Shown here: positions 35,807 through 45,292 of the stretch, one piece after another | How positions within the stretch are numbered: the first letter of the stretch is position 1 | Layout: each line of letters starts with the position of its first letter | From: Bog-756 sp963699105 | GTDB lineage: Bacteria; Actinomycetota; Acidimicrobiia; Acidimicrobiales; RAAP-2 | DNA length: 64,000 nucleotides | Reading direction: 5' to 3' | NCBI GenBank assembly: GCA_963699105.1 | Contig: CAVOTI010000005.1 | Coordinates: forward strand, 1,035,712 to 1,099,711 | Program-made: the position numbers and the translations under genes | Notes under the pieces: model-generated | The model's database searches: none | What the model was told of the DNA's origin: nothing | Seen by the model: only the letters and a program-made list of their open reading frames with translations

Positions 35807-36140
35807 ATGGCGCAGTATCTGATTTCCGTGCTTACCGACACGACCGACACCGCAACCGCCGAGGAGATGGCAGCGATCGATGTCTTCAATGAGCAACTGG
35901 TGGCCGATGGGCACTGGGTCTTCGCCGGTGGCCTGGCGTCCCCCAGTGCGGCCACCGTCATCGACGGTCGCCACGGGGAGCCGGTTCTCACCGACGGTCC
36001 CTTCGTGGAGACGAAGGAGTACGTCGGCGGGGTTCTGGATCGTTCAGGCCCCCCACCTCGATGTCGCTCTCCGGCTCGCCACCCTGGGATCGAAGCACTG
36101 CAACCGCAGGGTCGAGCTCCGGCCGTTGGTGGAAGAATGA
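35807..36140 (+). pseudogene. YCII (DGPF) family protein, frameshifted
   Basis: Begins MAQYLISVLTDTTDTATAEE with AGGAGATGG upstream and continues to the hallmark LTDGPFVETKEYVGG (DGPF motif). The rest, FWIVQAPHLDVALRLATLGS and RRVELRPLVEE, is in the +1 frame and ends at 36140. Removing one G from the GGGG run near 36032 restores a standard 110-residue YCII protein. DGPF/YCII genes are the conserved neighbours of ECF42 sigma factors. Its repaired stop overlaps the sigma start (ATGA), so the two are coupled. Confidence 0.78.
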
Positions 36141-37357
36141 CCGACGTCGGCGATGTGATCGCCCGAGTCCACCACCAGGAGTGGGCCCGGGTGGTCGCCA
36201 CCCTGACCAGGCGCTTCGGGGACCTCGACATCGCCGAGGAGATGGCCAGCGAGGCCTTCGCCGCCGCCGTCGAGCGTTGGCCGGTCGACGGCATTCCTCC
36301 CCGTCCCGGGGCGTGGCTCACCATCACCGCCAGCCGCAGGGCCATCGACCGGTTCCGGCGCGAGGCCAGGTGCCAAGACAAATACAAGGAGGTGACGATG
36401 CTGTCCCATGTCGTCGAACCAACGGGCGCCATCGGCGACGACCGGCTCCGCCTCGTCTTCACCTGCTGCCATCCCGCTCTCGCCATGGAGGCGAGAGTTG
36501 CGCTGACCCTGCGGATGGTGGGTGGACTCACCGTGCCCGAGATCGCTCACGCGTTCCTCGTCCAGGAAGCTGCCATGGGCCAGCGGATCACCCGCGCCAA
36601 GGCGAAGATACGGATGGCCAAGATCCCCTATCACGTGCCGACGACCGGGGACCTCCCGACCCGCGTCACGGGGGTGCTGGCCGTCCTCTACCTGATCTTC
36701 AATGAGGGGTACCTGGCCTCGGACCCCGACAAGGAGGCGGTCAGGGCTGACCTGACCGCCGAGGCGATCCGGCTCACCCGGCTGGTCCACGAGCTGATGC
36801 CGGCGGACGGCGAGGTCGCCGGTCTTCTGGCGCTGATGCTCCTGACCGAGGCCCGCCGACCGGCGCGCTTGTCGGTCAACGATGGGCTCGTCGCCCTCGA
36901 CGAGCAGGACCGCAATGCCTGGGACGGTTGGCTGATCGCCGAAGGCCATGCTCTGGTCCGCGCCCGTCTCGCCTCGGGCCAGGCACCCGGGCGTTACCAG
37001 ATCCTCGCCGCCATCAACGCCGTCCATACCGACGCCGGCGACTTCCGCGACACCGACTGGTCGCAGATCGTCGCCCTCTACGACCAGTTGGCCCTCCTCG
37101 ACACCTCTCCGATCGTTCGCCTCAACCGGGCGATAGCCGTCGCCGAGCTCGACGGCCCGGAGGCGGCGTTGGCCGAGATCGAGATCCTGCCGCTGGAGGA
37201 CTACCACGCCTTCCACGCCGCCCGTGCCCACCTGCTGCGCCGGCTGGGCCGGAACGAGGAGTCGCGGGCGGCGTACGACCGGGCCATGGAGCTGGCCAAC
37301 AACACCGCCGAGAAGGCGTATCTCATCCGCCGCCACCACCAGCTGGCCGGCCGGTGA
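36137..37357 (+). CDS. ECF42-type RNA polymerase sigma factor with C-terminal extension
   Basis: A 406-residue sigma factor. Region 2 (DLDIAEEMASEAFAAAVERWP, then RPGAWLTITASRRAIDRFRR) and region 4 (LTLRMVGGLTVPEIAHAFLV) are followed by a long C-terminal helical extension of about 230 residues with TPR-like repeats (LLALMLLTEARRPAR; NRAIAVAELDGPEAALAEIE; RAHLLRRLGRNEESRAAYDRA). That architecture plus the adjacent DGPF protein is characteristic of ECF42, which has no anti-sigma factor. The extension is needed for activity in known members. ATG at 36137 was chosen over the frame-fused longer version because it restores the gene boundary. Confidence 0.9.
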   Translation: MTDVGDVIARVHHQEWARVVATLTRRFGDLDIAEEMASEAFAAAVERWPVDGIPPRPGAWLTITASRRAIDRFRREARCQDKYKEVTMLSHVVEPTGAIGDDRLRLVFTCCHPALAMEARVALTLRMVGGLTVPEIAHAFLVQEAAMGQRITRAKAKIRMAKIPYHVPTTGDLPTRVTGVLAVLYLIFNEGYLASDPDKEAVRADLTAEAIRLTRLVHELMPADGEVAGLLALMLLTEARRPARLSVNDGLVALDEQDRNAWDGWLIAEGHALVRARLASGQAPGRYQILAAINAVHTDAGDFRDTDWSQIVALYDQLALLDTSPIVRLNRAIAVAELDGPEAALAEIEILPLEDYHAFHAARAHLLRRLGRNEESRAAYDRAMELANNTAEKAYLIRRHHQLAGR

Positions 37358-37413
37358 ACGCTTCGGACCTCAGGAAACGGGGCGGTCGGCCCGGGGGTCG
37401 GAGTCGATACTCG

Positions 37414-38865
37414 TCACTGCCCTGGGCACAGCCCGTTCACTGGGTTGCGGACCGAGGCGTCCGGCATCAATGTGTTGCAGAAGATCGCCCCTTGGAGGTC
37501 GGCGCCGGTAAGGGTGGCGCCGGTGAGGTCGGCATTGCTGAGATTCGCTCCCCTCAAATCGGCGTCGGTGAAGTTGGCGCCGTTGGCATTGCTGTCGGCC
37601 AAGTGCACGCCTCGGAGGTCGGCGCCGGCCAAGTCGGTGCCGACGACCGAGCCAAAATCCAGGTTGGTGCCGACCAGCCGTGCGCCTTGGAGTGAGGCGC
37701 CATTGAAGCTGGACAGGGACAGCTCGGCATGGCTCAGGTCCGCCCCCTTCAGGTCGGTCCCGGCGGCTGAGCCCGAGTAGAAGGTGATGGAGGCAAGCTT
37801 GGCCGAGTTCCAGGCAGCGTCATCCATGATGAGCGACACCAGATTGGCATTCGACAGGTCGGCACGGGGGAGGCGGGAGTAGGGCGCAACGATGCCGGTC
37901 ATGATCCGGTGTTTCAGGTCTGCGCCAGGACACCGGGCGTGTACCCTCAGAGCACAACCCCCGAAGGTCGAGCCGGTCGGGACGAACGGCGTGGTGTAGG
38001 CCAGAGCCAGCGGAAAATAGGGGTTCGTATCGTCGATCGTGATCGGAGCGTGGCCGCCGGCTACGGGGTGGCCACAGTGGTTCATGGCAGCCGAGGCCGA
38101 AGGCTGCGGGTTGCGGATCGTCCCGTCCGGCATCACCGTTTGGCAGAAGACGGCGCCCCGCAGATTGGCGCCGCTGAGGTCGGCGCCCGTCAAGTCGGCC
38201 AGGGTGAAGTTGACGCCCGACAGATCGGCCCCCTGGAAGTCGGACGAGGTGAGCCCGGCCGACGTGAAATTGGCCCCGGCCAGGTCGGCGTGGGAGAAGT
38301 TGGTCTGGGATCCGGCCACAAGCACCCATTGCGAACCCGCCATCTGTGCGCCCGCGAATGATGCCTCGGTGGTCGACGTGGCCGACAGCCTGGCCGCCGT
38401 CAAATCGGCTCCATCGAGCGTGGCGTAGGCCACGTCGGCCTGCAGCAGATCGACACCGGCCAAGTTGGCGCCGGTCAGATTCGAGTAGGCCAGAAAGGCG
38501 CCCTGCAGGTACTGCGAGGACAGATCAGCCCCCGCGCAGTTCGTGAAGGCGATGACGGTGCACCCGTCGATCTTGGTACCGGCAACCACCTGGGCGTTCG
38601 ACAGGGCCTGGGCCGCCACGTAATAGGGATTGGATGGCTGGAGGGTGACGGCGGTGGGCGACGCCACCACCCTGGACGGAGCTGGGCTCGTGGTGACGGC
38701 GGTGGCCGAGCAAGCGGCCGTCAGCAGGGTCAGGACGAACCCGATGACGACCGCCCTCGATCGCCGGAACGATGCCGGCCTCTCCGAGACGCTGCCCGGC
38801 GACTCCGGGGGCGGCTCGAACTCGAAAGCGGTGCCTCCTCGGGGATCGGTGCTGGCCTCCGTCAC
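37414..38865 (-). CDS. exported pentapeptide-repeat protein
   Basis: A 483-residue protein. A 35-residue polar N terminus precedes one hydrophobic helix (AVVIGFVLTLLTAACSAT) that may act as anchor or signal sequence; the CSA is only a weak lipobox. Two blocks of pentapeptide repeats (A-D/N-L-x-x) follow, roughly residues 115-245 and 325-465. Each ends with a matching sequence, GAVFCQTVMPDGTIRNP and GAIFCNTLMPDASVRNP, so the whole unit was duplicated. Such repeats form a right-handed beta-helix; an external location is unusual, and the role is unknown. Confidence 0.85.
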   Translation of the reverse strand: MTEASTDPRGGTAFEFEPPPESPGSVSERPASFRRSRAVVIGFVLTLLTAACSATAVTTSPAPSRVVASPTAVTLQPSNPYYVAAQALSNAQVVAGTKIDGCTVIAFTNCAGADLSSQYLQGAFLAYSNLTGANLAGVDLLQADVAYATLDGADLTAARLSATSTTEASFAGAQMAGSQWVLVAGSQTNFSHADLAGANFTSAGLTSSDFQGADLSGVNFTLADLTGADLSGANLRGAVFCQTVMPDGTIRNPQPSASAAMNHCGHPVAGGHAPITIDDTNPYFPLALAYTTPFVPTGSTFGGCALRVHARCPGADLKHRIMTGIVAPYSRLPRADLSNANLVSLIMDDAAWNSAKLASITFYSGSAAGTDLKGADLSHAELSLSSFNGASLQGARLVGTNLDFGSVVGTDLAGADLRGVHLADSNANGANFTDADLRGANLSNADLTGATLTGADLQGAIFCNTLMPDASVRNPVNGLCPGQ

Positions 38866-38920
38866 TTATTCGATGACGGCGCGCCGGCACCAATTCTTGA
38901 GCAAATCTTCCCTTGCCGGG

Positions 38921-39334
38921 TTATTCCTGTAGGTGGCCCACCGAGAGTCTGCGATCGATCTCGGCTCCCATCATCCTGCAGTCCGTGGCCGGATGGTCGT
39001 AGCGGCAATGCAGCGCCCCGGAAAGATAGGCACGGGCCTGCACCAAAGTGGCTATCTCCTTGTCGAGTTCCCGGAGTCGTCCGGTGGCGATGGACTTCCA
39101 TTCGTCGACGCTGGCGGCGTTGAGTATCCCGGCGATGTCGACCAAGGCCAGGCCGGCGTCCTGGAGCATGCCGATGAACACGAGCCTTCGGAGGGTGGCG
39201 ACGTGGTAACGCCGCTGGCCTGACACCCGGGCATCGGGGACCAGCAGGCTCAGTCGTTCGTAGTAGCGGATCGTCGAGGTGGCGACTCCGGCCCGTGCCG
39301 CAACCTCTCCGATGGTCATCAGGAGCTCGGGCAT
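38921..39334 (-). CDS. MerR-family transcriptional regulator
   Basis: A 137-residue regulator. The winged helix is MTIGEVAARAGVATSTIRYY, then RLSLLVPDARVSGQRRYH, with a dimerisation helix containing LDKEIATLVQAR. C-terminal cysteines occur in HCRYDHPATDC, a possible effector site. ATG at 39334 has GGGGAGC upstream. It is divergent from a methyltransferase gene, with a MerR-type dyad between them. Confidence 0.87.
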   Translation of the reverse strand: MPELLMTIGEVAARAGVATSTIRYYERLSLLVPDARVSGQRRYHVATLRRLVFIGMLQDAGLALVDIAGILNAASVDEWKSIATGRLRELDKEIATLVQARAYLSGALHCRYDHPATDCRMMGAEIDRRLSVGHLQE

Positions 39335-39342
39335 GCTCCCCA

Positions 39343-39372
39343 CTTGACTTGAAGTCGGGTTCAACTGTCAAG
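39343..39372. promoter_or_regulatory. divergent MerR-type operator/promoter
   Basis: CTTGAC (39343-39348) and GTCAAG (39367-39372) bracket the inner dyad TTGAA-gtcggg-TTCAA. On the plus strand, TTGACT at 39344 starts a 19-base spacer, the distance MerR proteins correct by DNA untwisting. The site lies between the MerR start and the methyltransferase start and can serve both. Confidence 0.6.
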
Positions 39373-39380
39373 GTGGCGGT

Positions 39381-39998
39381 GTGGAAGAACAGCTGTCTAC
39401 GGCACCCAACCACCATGCTGACTACCCCGGCTTCGCCGGTGTCTCCGGGCTCATCGCTGCACTGAGCATGATCTTCGGACGTAAGGGCGATGCCCAGCTT
39501 GTCGTGCGACTGAGCGGGATGGGACCAGGCGACAGTGTGGTGGACCTCGGGTGTGGTCCCGGAGTGGCGACCCGCCATGCGGCCCGACGAGGGGCGACGG
39601 TCACCGGTGTCGATCCGGCGCCCGTCATGCTGCGCGTAGCGAAACTTCTCACCCGGCGGCGGGCCAAGGTGGACTACGTCGAAGGTGCGGCTGAGGCGAT
39701 TCCGCTCCCCCTGAACTCGGCCTCGATTGTGTGGTCGGTCGCCGCCGTGCACCACTGGTCTGACGTCGACATCGCCCTCCGAGAGATACGCCGAGTGCTC
39801 CTGCCCGGTGGTCGTCTCGTCGCCACCGAGCGACGGGCATCACCAGGGGCCCGAGGTCACCAGAGCCATGGCTGGACCGACGAGCAAGCCACCGTCTTTG
39901 CCGATCGCTGCCGCCACCATGGATTCGGTGACGTTGGTCTGGAGCGGGCAACGATCGGTCGCCGATCGACCGTCAGCGTGGTTGCCAGGAAGCCCTGA
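39381..39998 (+). CDS. class I SAM-dependent methyltransferase
   Basis: A 205-residue methyltransferase that starts at a GTG only 8 bases after the MerR operator. SAM motif I is VVDLGCGPGVATRHAARRG, motif II VTGVDPAP, motif III SVAAVHHWSDVDIALREIRRVL. The small substrate is unknown; the short N-terminal helix pair has an AhrR/ArsM-like length but lacks arsenic-binding cysteines. Control by the divergent MerR gene is likely. Confidence 0.88.
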   Translation: MEEQLSTAPNHHADYPGFAGVSGLIAALSMIFGRKGDAQLVVRLSGMGPGDSVVDLGCGPGVATRHAARRGATVTGVDPAPVMLRVAKLLTRRRAKVDYVEGAAEAIPLPLNSASIVWSVAAVHHWSDVDIALREIRRVLLPGGRLVATERRASPGARGHQSHGWTDEQATVFADRCRHHGFGDVGLERATIGRRSTVSVVARKP

Positions 39999-40066
39999 CG
40001 CTCTCGGGACACGAGATACCAGGAATGTGCGGGGCTGCCGTCGTCGACCGGTCCTCAGGATCTCTC

Positions 40067-40095
40067 TTGACGGCGGGGCGCCCGCCTCATAGCGT
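40067..40095 (+). promoter_or_regulatory. sigma-70-like promoter of the subtilase gene
   Basis: TTGACG (40067-40072), 17 bases, TAGCGT (40090-40095). The spacing is ideal. Transcription would start near 40102, three bases before the TTG start codon, so the mRNA would be nearly leaderless. Confidence 0.5.
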
Positions 40096-40104
40096 GCCGG
40101 TCGG

Positions 40105-43100
40105 TTGACGAAGACGAGCCTGGAGGGATCGTTGGGCTCGAGCCGCAGTTTCAGACCGAACGCACCCGCCGGCAGCAGGGCAGTTCGAGCGGTGGTGCGA
40201 ACAGCGCTGGTACTGGCGATGGCGTCGGGGATTGCCACGACGGCCGGCGCTTCGGCCAACGCATCGGTGGCGGGAGCCACGACCTATGCGGCGCCCGGAG
40301 TTTCCTCCCCGCTGCCTTCGGCCAGGCTACCGACGAAGTCGGCGACGGTGGATGCTCGACCGACGTCCTGTCCCCCGGTGAGCGACGACCCCAACACCGG
40401 CTCGGGCACTGCCACCCAGATCGGGGAGTTCCCGTGGCCGACTGCGCCCACGGGGACGTCGGAGACGGACTGGATCAGCGATCCGCACACTCCGCAGACG
40501 GCGATTCCGGAGCGCCCGGCCAACTGGAGCCAAGGTGGGGGAAGCGTCAAGCTGACCAGTGCCCGCTCCGACGACTCAGTCCTGTCCGACAATCCCCAGG
40601 AACTCTGCGGGGTCGAGGGGAACAGCGCCGACACCGCGTGGCAGACCACCACCGGCCGGCCGTCCACCGTGATCGCCGTCACCGATTCGGGTATCGAGTG
40701 GTGTGACCCGGCGCTGGTCGACAAGGTATTCCTCAATCGCGAAGCGCTGCCCCTGCCCGAGAATTCCCAGGGACTGACCAAGCCACAGCTCGAAGCCGCC
40801 GGAGAGCACTTCTCCGACTCCGACCCCTACGACCTCGACGGTTCGGGGATCCTGAACGTGGAGCAGTACGCCGACGACCCCCGCATCGCCAAGCCCTACC
40901 TCTGCTCCACCACTGACGGGGACGGTTCGGGCTACACCGGCATTTCGGCCGCCGACCTGATCGCGGCATTCGGCACTCCGGGAAGTCCGCACTACGCAGC
41001 CCGGACCGGCCCAGCGGGCTTCACCGACGCCATCGCCGGATGGGACTTCGTCGACGACGACAACAACCCCTTCGATGCCGTGCACTACGACCACGGCACC
41101 GGCACGTCGGAGGACGCGGTAGGGGCGGCCGGTACGTTGGCCCAAGAGGTCGGCACCTGCCCCAACTGCATGGTGATGCCCATCAAAGTGGGCGACTCGT
41201 TCATTACTTCCGGGAATGCATTTGCCGAAGGGGCGCTGTTCGCCGTGGACTCTGGTGCCACCGTGATCCAAGAGGCGCTCGGCACCTACGACGTCACCCA
41301 AACCGACACAGAGGCGATCACCTACGCCGAGGACCACGGGGTGCCGGTCGTGGCCAGCTCAGCCGACGAGGAGTCCGAGCACCACAATCTTCCCGCCGTG
41401 CTCCAGAACACCATCGTCGTCAACAGCGTCACCCATGACAGCAGCTTCGACCCACCGAGCTACCTCTACCTGAACGGCTGTACGAACTACGGCGCCAACA
41501 TCTCGGTGAGCGTGGAGAGCGACTCGTGCTCGTCCGAGGCCACCGGCAAGACCGGGGGGATCGTGGGTCTGGCCGAGTCGGCCGCAGCCGTGGCCATGGC
41601 CGACCACGTCATCGCACCATACCCGGGGCTGCACACCGCCACCGGGGCTCCGGTACCGCTCTCGGTGAACGAGATCACTCAACTGGTCACCATGTCGGCC
41701 GACGACATCGACTTTGCCAAGGCCGCGCCCCCCAACGGGCCGGCCGACAACAACGCGGTGAAGACGGATCTGCCGTTGGTCACCACCGAGCGCGATCCCA
41801 CCGGCCCGGGGTTCGATCCCACCAGCGGTTACGGCCGCATCGATGCCGCCCGCCTGGTCCAATGGATCGCCACCGGCCGCATTCCGCCACAGGCTGAGAT
41901 CGACAACCTGCCCTGGTACCAGGTCTTCTCCCCGGCACAGGATCTGACCGTCTCGGGCGTGATGGGGACGACCCGCAGCCCGTCGTGGCACTACGAGGTG
42001 CAGGTGGCGCAGGGCGAAGCGCCGGCTCAGTCGGCCTGGCGGGTCGTGTCGAGCGGCACCGGGTCGGGGGTGCGGACCGGCATGCTGGCCCGGGTTCCCC
42101 TGTCCGAAGTCGCCGCCCTGTTCCCCGGTTCGATCAAGTTGGACGGCTCGCCGGCGACGGCCGACGGGCAGCCGCTGCCCGACAAGTACATGTTCACCAT
42201 CCGGGTGGTCGTCCAGGACGCGGCGGGCATGGTGGGTATGGCCCGACGGACCGAGTTCCTCCATGAGGACGCCAGCTTGCTCAACGGAGCACCCATCCGG
42301 TTCCCCAGCTCGATCGTGGCACCTCCGGTGCTCGCCCCCATCGGACCGGGAGGGACCAACGCCCTCCTGGTGGCGACGGCGGACGGCACCGTCAACGCCT
42401 ACGACTCCGGCGGACGGGAGCTGCCGGGTTGGCCGGTCCACACCGCTCCCGACACCGGTTACCACCCCGACGAGGAGGCGTACGCCTCGAACGTCGTGCC
42501 CACCGTGCCCCGCGGCGAGATCGTCGGGGGTCTGGCGGTAGGCGATCTGTACGACTCGTCAGGGCACGATGTCGACGTGGTGGCCACCGATCTGACCGGA
42601 CGGGTCTGGGCGTGGGACGCCCACGGGAATCTCTTGCCCGGCTGGCCGGTACGGACCGACGGCGCATTTTCGGGGCCGGGCGTGACCAACACGGACAACG
42701 AGGTACTCCGTGGGATCCTGGGGGCGCCGGTACTCGGGGACCTGCAGGGAAACGGGACGCTCGACGTCGTCGCCGCCTCGATGGACCGTCACGTCTACGC
42801 TTGGCAGCCCAACGGGGCGGCGGCGCCGGGGTGGCCGGTGGAGGTGGTGGACCCGAGCGAGGTGCAGTCGGTCAGCCCGTCCGACGGCCAGGTCACCTTC
42901 TTGCCCACCGATCACGGCGACACGGGGACCAAGCTCGTCGACACCCCGGCCATTGCCCAGCTCGTTCCCGGTGGTCCGCCCGAGGTGGTGGTCACATCGA
43001 ATGAGCAGTACGCCGGCCCGCCCAATGCGTCGCTGGGCACGCTGGGCACGCTCTTCTCACTGACCGGGGAGCTCTCGAACGCGGCCAACAGCCGGGTGTA

Positions 43101-44130
43101 CGCCATCTGGCCCGATGGGTCGTTGCACAAGAAGGCGGCTACCACTCCGGATCCACCGGGCTATCCCAACCCTGGGGCATTCCTGCCGGGCTGGCCGGTG
43201 GCCATCGCCGATCTCGATCCCGATCTCCTCCCCGACATCGGCGACGGGGCCAGCAACGGACCGGCGGTAGCCACTGTCCCCGGTGGCGCCCCCCTGATCG
43301 CCGTGCAGAGCGACGTCGGGCCGGTGTACCTGCTCAACGCCGACGGAGGCGACGCCCTGGGCACGACGGGGGGTCTGCCCAACGTGTTGTCGTCGGGGCC
43401 GTCGGGGCCCAAATCCAACTCGACCGGGATCCTTGCCACCAGCGTTCCCGCCCTGGGAGCGCCGATCATCGCTCCTCTCGGTCGGGCATCGGGGAAGGGC
43501 AGCTCGCTCGATGTGATAGGTCCGGCCGAGAGCGCCGGCGAGCTGTTCGATGTCTCCGAACCCGCCGACCAGTCCCCTCATGACAGCCAACTCGACGCCT
43601 GGGACGCGGCCACCGGAAACTTCGTCGCCGGGTTTCCCCAGGTGATGGACAGTCTGCAGTTCTTCGACCAGCCGATTGTGGCGAACCTGACGGGCAGCCG
43701 GGGACAGTCGTACGCCGTGGAGGTGAGCTCGGACTCCGATCTGAGAGCACTGGATGCCGACGGTCGTGAAGCCCCGGGCTTCCCCAAGCTGACCGGGGGT
43801 TGGGTCACCGGTGGTGCGGTGTTCGGCCGGCTCGGGTCGATGCCGGACCAGTTGCTGGTGGCCGGAACCCGCGAGGGGGAGTTGTTCATGTGGCAGACCG
43901 GTGCCCCGGCGTCGGATCCCAGCGGGGCCTGGCCCCAAGTTCATCAGAACTTGTGGAACACCGGCGACTATTCGGGAACACCGGCGCCGTCGAACAGCGG
44001 TGCGGTCCCAACCGCGGTCCCGAGTTCCAGCCGCTGCGACCGGCCCGACCGCTCTCTGGCCGGCCGGACCGCTCGCCGCCCGGCCGCCGCCGGCCTGTGC
44101 CCACATCGGCCCGGATCCCCGACGGGGTGA
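40105..44130 (+). CDS. secreted S8-family (subtilisin-like) peptidase with FG-GAP-like repeats
   Basis: A 1,341-residue exported protein. The N terminus has basic residues then a hydrophobic signal region (TALVLAMASGIATTAGASA). Catalytic Asp194 lies in VIAVTDSGIEW, His330 in YDHGTG and the serine around 476 in SCSSEATGKTGGI. The loop that normally provides the oxyanion-hole Asn (AAGN) reads VASSADEES, so Asp seems to replace Asn. The second half is rich in FG-GAP/VCBS-type blades (APVLGDLQGNGTLDVVAAS; YAWQPNGAAAPGWPVEV), predicting a propeller. It ends with a Pro/Ser-rich and basic tail. Start is a TTG; later starts are possible. Confidence 0.85.
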   Translation: MTKTSLEGSLGSSRSFRPNAPAGSRAVRAVVRTALVLAMASGIATTAGASANASVAGATTYAAPGVSSPLPSARLPTKSATVDARPTSCPPVSDDPNTGSGTATQIGEFPWPTAPTGTSETDWISDPHTPQTAIPERPANWSQGGGSVKLTSARSDDSVLSDNPQELCGVEGNSADTAWQTTTGRPSTVIAVTDSGIEWCDPALVDKVFLNREALPLPENSQGLTKPQLEAAGEHFSDSDPYDLDGSGILNVEQYADDPRIAKPYLCSTTDGDGSGYTGISAADLIAAFGTPGSPHYAARTGPAGFTDAIAGWDFVDDDNNPFDAVHYDHGTGTSEDAVGAAGTLAQEVGTCPNCMVMPIKVGDSFITSGNAFAEGALFAVDSGATVIQEALGTYDVTQTDTEAITYAEDHGVPVVASSADEESEHHNLPAVLQNTIVVNSVTHDSSFDPPSYLYLNGCTNYGANISVSVESDSCSSEATGKTGGIVGLAESAAAVAMADHVIAPYPGLHTATGAPVPLSVNEITQLVTMSADDIDFAKAAPPNGPADNNAVKTDLPLVTTERDPTGPGFDPTSGYGRIDAARLVQWIATGRIPPQAEIDNLPWYQVFSPAQDLTVSGVMGTTRSPSWHYEVQVAQGEAPAQSAWRVVSSGTGSGVRTGMLARVPLSEVAALFPGSIKLDGSPATADGQPLPDKYMFTIRVVVQDAAGMVGMARRTEFLHEDASLLNGAPIRFPSSIVAPPVLAPIGPGGTNALLVATADGTVNAYDSGGRELPGWPVHTAPDTGYHPDEEAYASNVVPTVPRGEIVGGLAVGDLYDSSGHDVDVVATDLTGRVWAWDAHGNLLPGWPVRTDGAFSGPGVTNTDNEVLRGILGAPVLGDLQGNGTLDVVAASMDRHVYAWQPNGAAAPGWPVEVVDPSEVQSVSPSDGQVTFLPTDHGDTGTKLVDTPAIAQLVPGGPPEVVVTSNEQYAGPPNASLGTLGTLFSLTGELSNAANSRVYAIWPDGSLHKKAATTPDPPGYPNPGAFLPGWPVAIADLDPDLLPDIGDGASNGPAVATVPGGAPLIAVQSDVGPVYLLNADGGDALGTTGGLPNVLSSGPSGPKSNSTGILATSVPALGAPIIAPLGRASGKGSSLDVIGPAESAGELFDVSEPADQSPHDSQLDAWDAATGNFVAGFPQVMDSLQFFDQPIVANLTGSRGQSYAVEVSSDSDLRALDADGREAPGFPKLTGGWVTGGAVFGRLGSMPDQLLVAGTREGELFMWQTGAPASDPSGAWPQVHQNLWNTGDYSGTPAPSNSGAVPTAVPSSSRCDRPDRSLAGRTARRPAAAGLCPHRPGSPTG

Positions 44131-44158
44131 GGCTCCGCCGATTCCCGGGAGCGTTCGC

Positions 44159-45235
44159 ATGAGCTATCGAGTCGTGCAGTGGGCGACCGGCAACCAAGGC
44201 GTCGAGGCGATTCGGGCGATTCTGGACCGGCCCGACATGGAGCTGGTTGGGGCCAAGGTCTACAGCGAAGACAAGGTCGGGGTAGACGCCGGGGCCCTGG
44301 CCGGTCGCCAGCCGTGTGGTGTCGTGGCCACCCTCGATGTTGACGAGATCTTGGCCCTCGGCGCCCACTGCGTCGCCTACTTCCCACGGATCGCCTCGCT
44401 GGACGAGGTCTGCCGGATTCTGGCCAGTGGCACCAACGTCGTCACCACGGCGTTCCTCTTTCACCCACCTTCCCTGCCCACCGACGATCTGGCTCAGTTG
44501 GAGGCAGCCTGCGCGAGGGGTGGCTCATCGGTGCACGGCACCGGGCTCAATCCGGGGAATCTGAGCGGGGTGCTACCGCTCGCCCTCTCGGGAATGTCCC
44601 GGACGATCGACAAGATCACACTGCAGGAGCGGGCCGACTGGTCCTTCTACGAGTCGACACATATTACGTTCGACAACATGCGCTTTGGCCGGGCACCAAA
44701 CGAGGTGACCGAAACAGCCAGCGATTTCCTGCGGTTCAACAGCGGGATCTTCCAGGAAATGGTGGCGTTACTAGGGAGGGCTTTGGGGGCCGGCCTCGAC
44801 GAGATCGCCTCTTCGGTCGAACTGGTGACGGCGGAGACGGACCACGACATCTTCGGTATCACTTTGGGTGCCGGAACTGTGTCCGGACAGCGGTGGCAGT
44901 GGCGAGGGCTCCGAGCCGGCGACACCCTCATAGAGATCGAGACGCTGTGGACAGTGGGGGGAGAGTACCCGACCCACTGGCCGACGCCGCTTGATGGATG
45001 GACGCTGACGCTGGAGGGTGAGCCCTCCATTCGAGCCCACCTGCTCACGCTCATGTCCTACGAACGACCGCTGCCCCTGGCTGAGCACGTCCGGGCCGCG
45101 AGCGTGGCCACCGCCATGCAGGCGATCAACACGATTCCCGCACTCTGCGCCGCCCCAGCCGGGGTGCAGACCATGGCAGACCTGCCCTTGGTGCGATCAG
45201 GGCTCGGGTTCGGCAACGAGACTCCCGAGCCCTGA
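44159..45235 (+). CDS. NAD(P)H-dependent amine dehydrogenase / dihydrodipicolinate-reductase-like protein
   Basis: A 358-residue Rossmann protein. The N-terminal cofactor loop is QWATGNQGVEAIRAIL, and the DapB-like fold continues to a C-terminal substrate domain with SGMSRTIDKITLQERADW. This resembles the 2,4-diaminopentanoate dehydrogenase group and its many uncharacterised actinobacterial paralogues. The physiological substrate is not known. ATG at 44159 follows the subtilase stop by 28 bases, but a common transcript is not certain. Confidence 0.85.
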   Translation: MSYRVVQWATGNQGVEAIRAILDRPDMELVGAKVYSEDKVGVDAGALAGRQPCGVVATLDVDEILALGAHCVAYFPRIASLDEVCRILASGTNVVTTAFLFHPPSLPTDDLAQLEAACARGGSSVHGTGLNPGNLSGVLPLALSGMSRTIDKITLQERADWSFYESTHITFDNMRFGRAPNEVTETASDFLRFNSGIFQEMVALLGRALGAGLDEIASSVELVTAETDHDIFGITLGAGTVSGQRWQWRGLRAGDTLIEIETLWTVGGEYPTHWPTPLDGWTLTLEGEPSIRAHLLTLMSYERPLPLAEHVRAASVATAMQAINTIPALCAAPAGVQTMADLPLVRSGLGFGNETPEP

Positions 45236-45264
45236 CACTCGGAATGAATCAAGGATGAGGGCCC

Positions 45265-45292
45265 GAAAGCCACGTACGGTCTCCGTGGTTTC
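45265..45292 (+). terminator. hairpin after the amine-dehydrogenase-like gene
   Basis: CCACG and CGTGG form a stem around a 9-base loop, extended by GAAA and TTTC with one bulged base. It ends in TTTC, about 30 bases after the stop codon at 45235. A modest intrinsic terminator. Confidence 0.4.
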
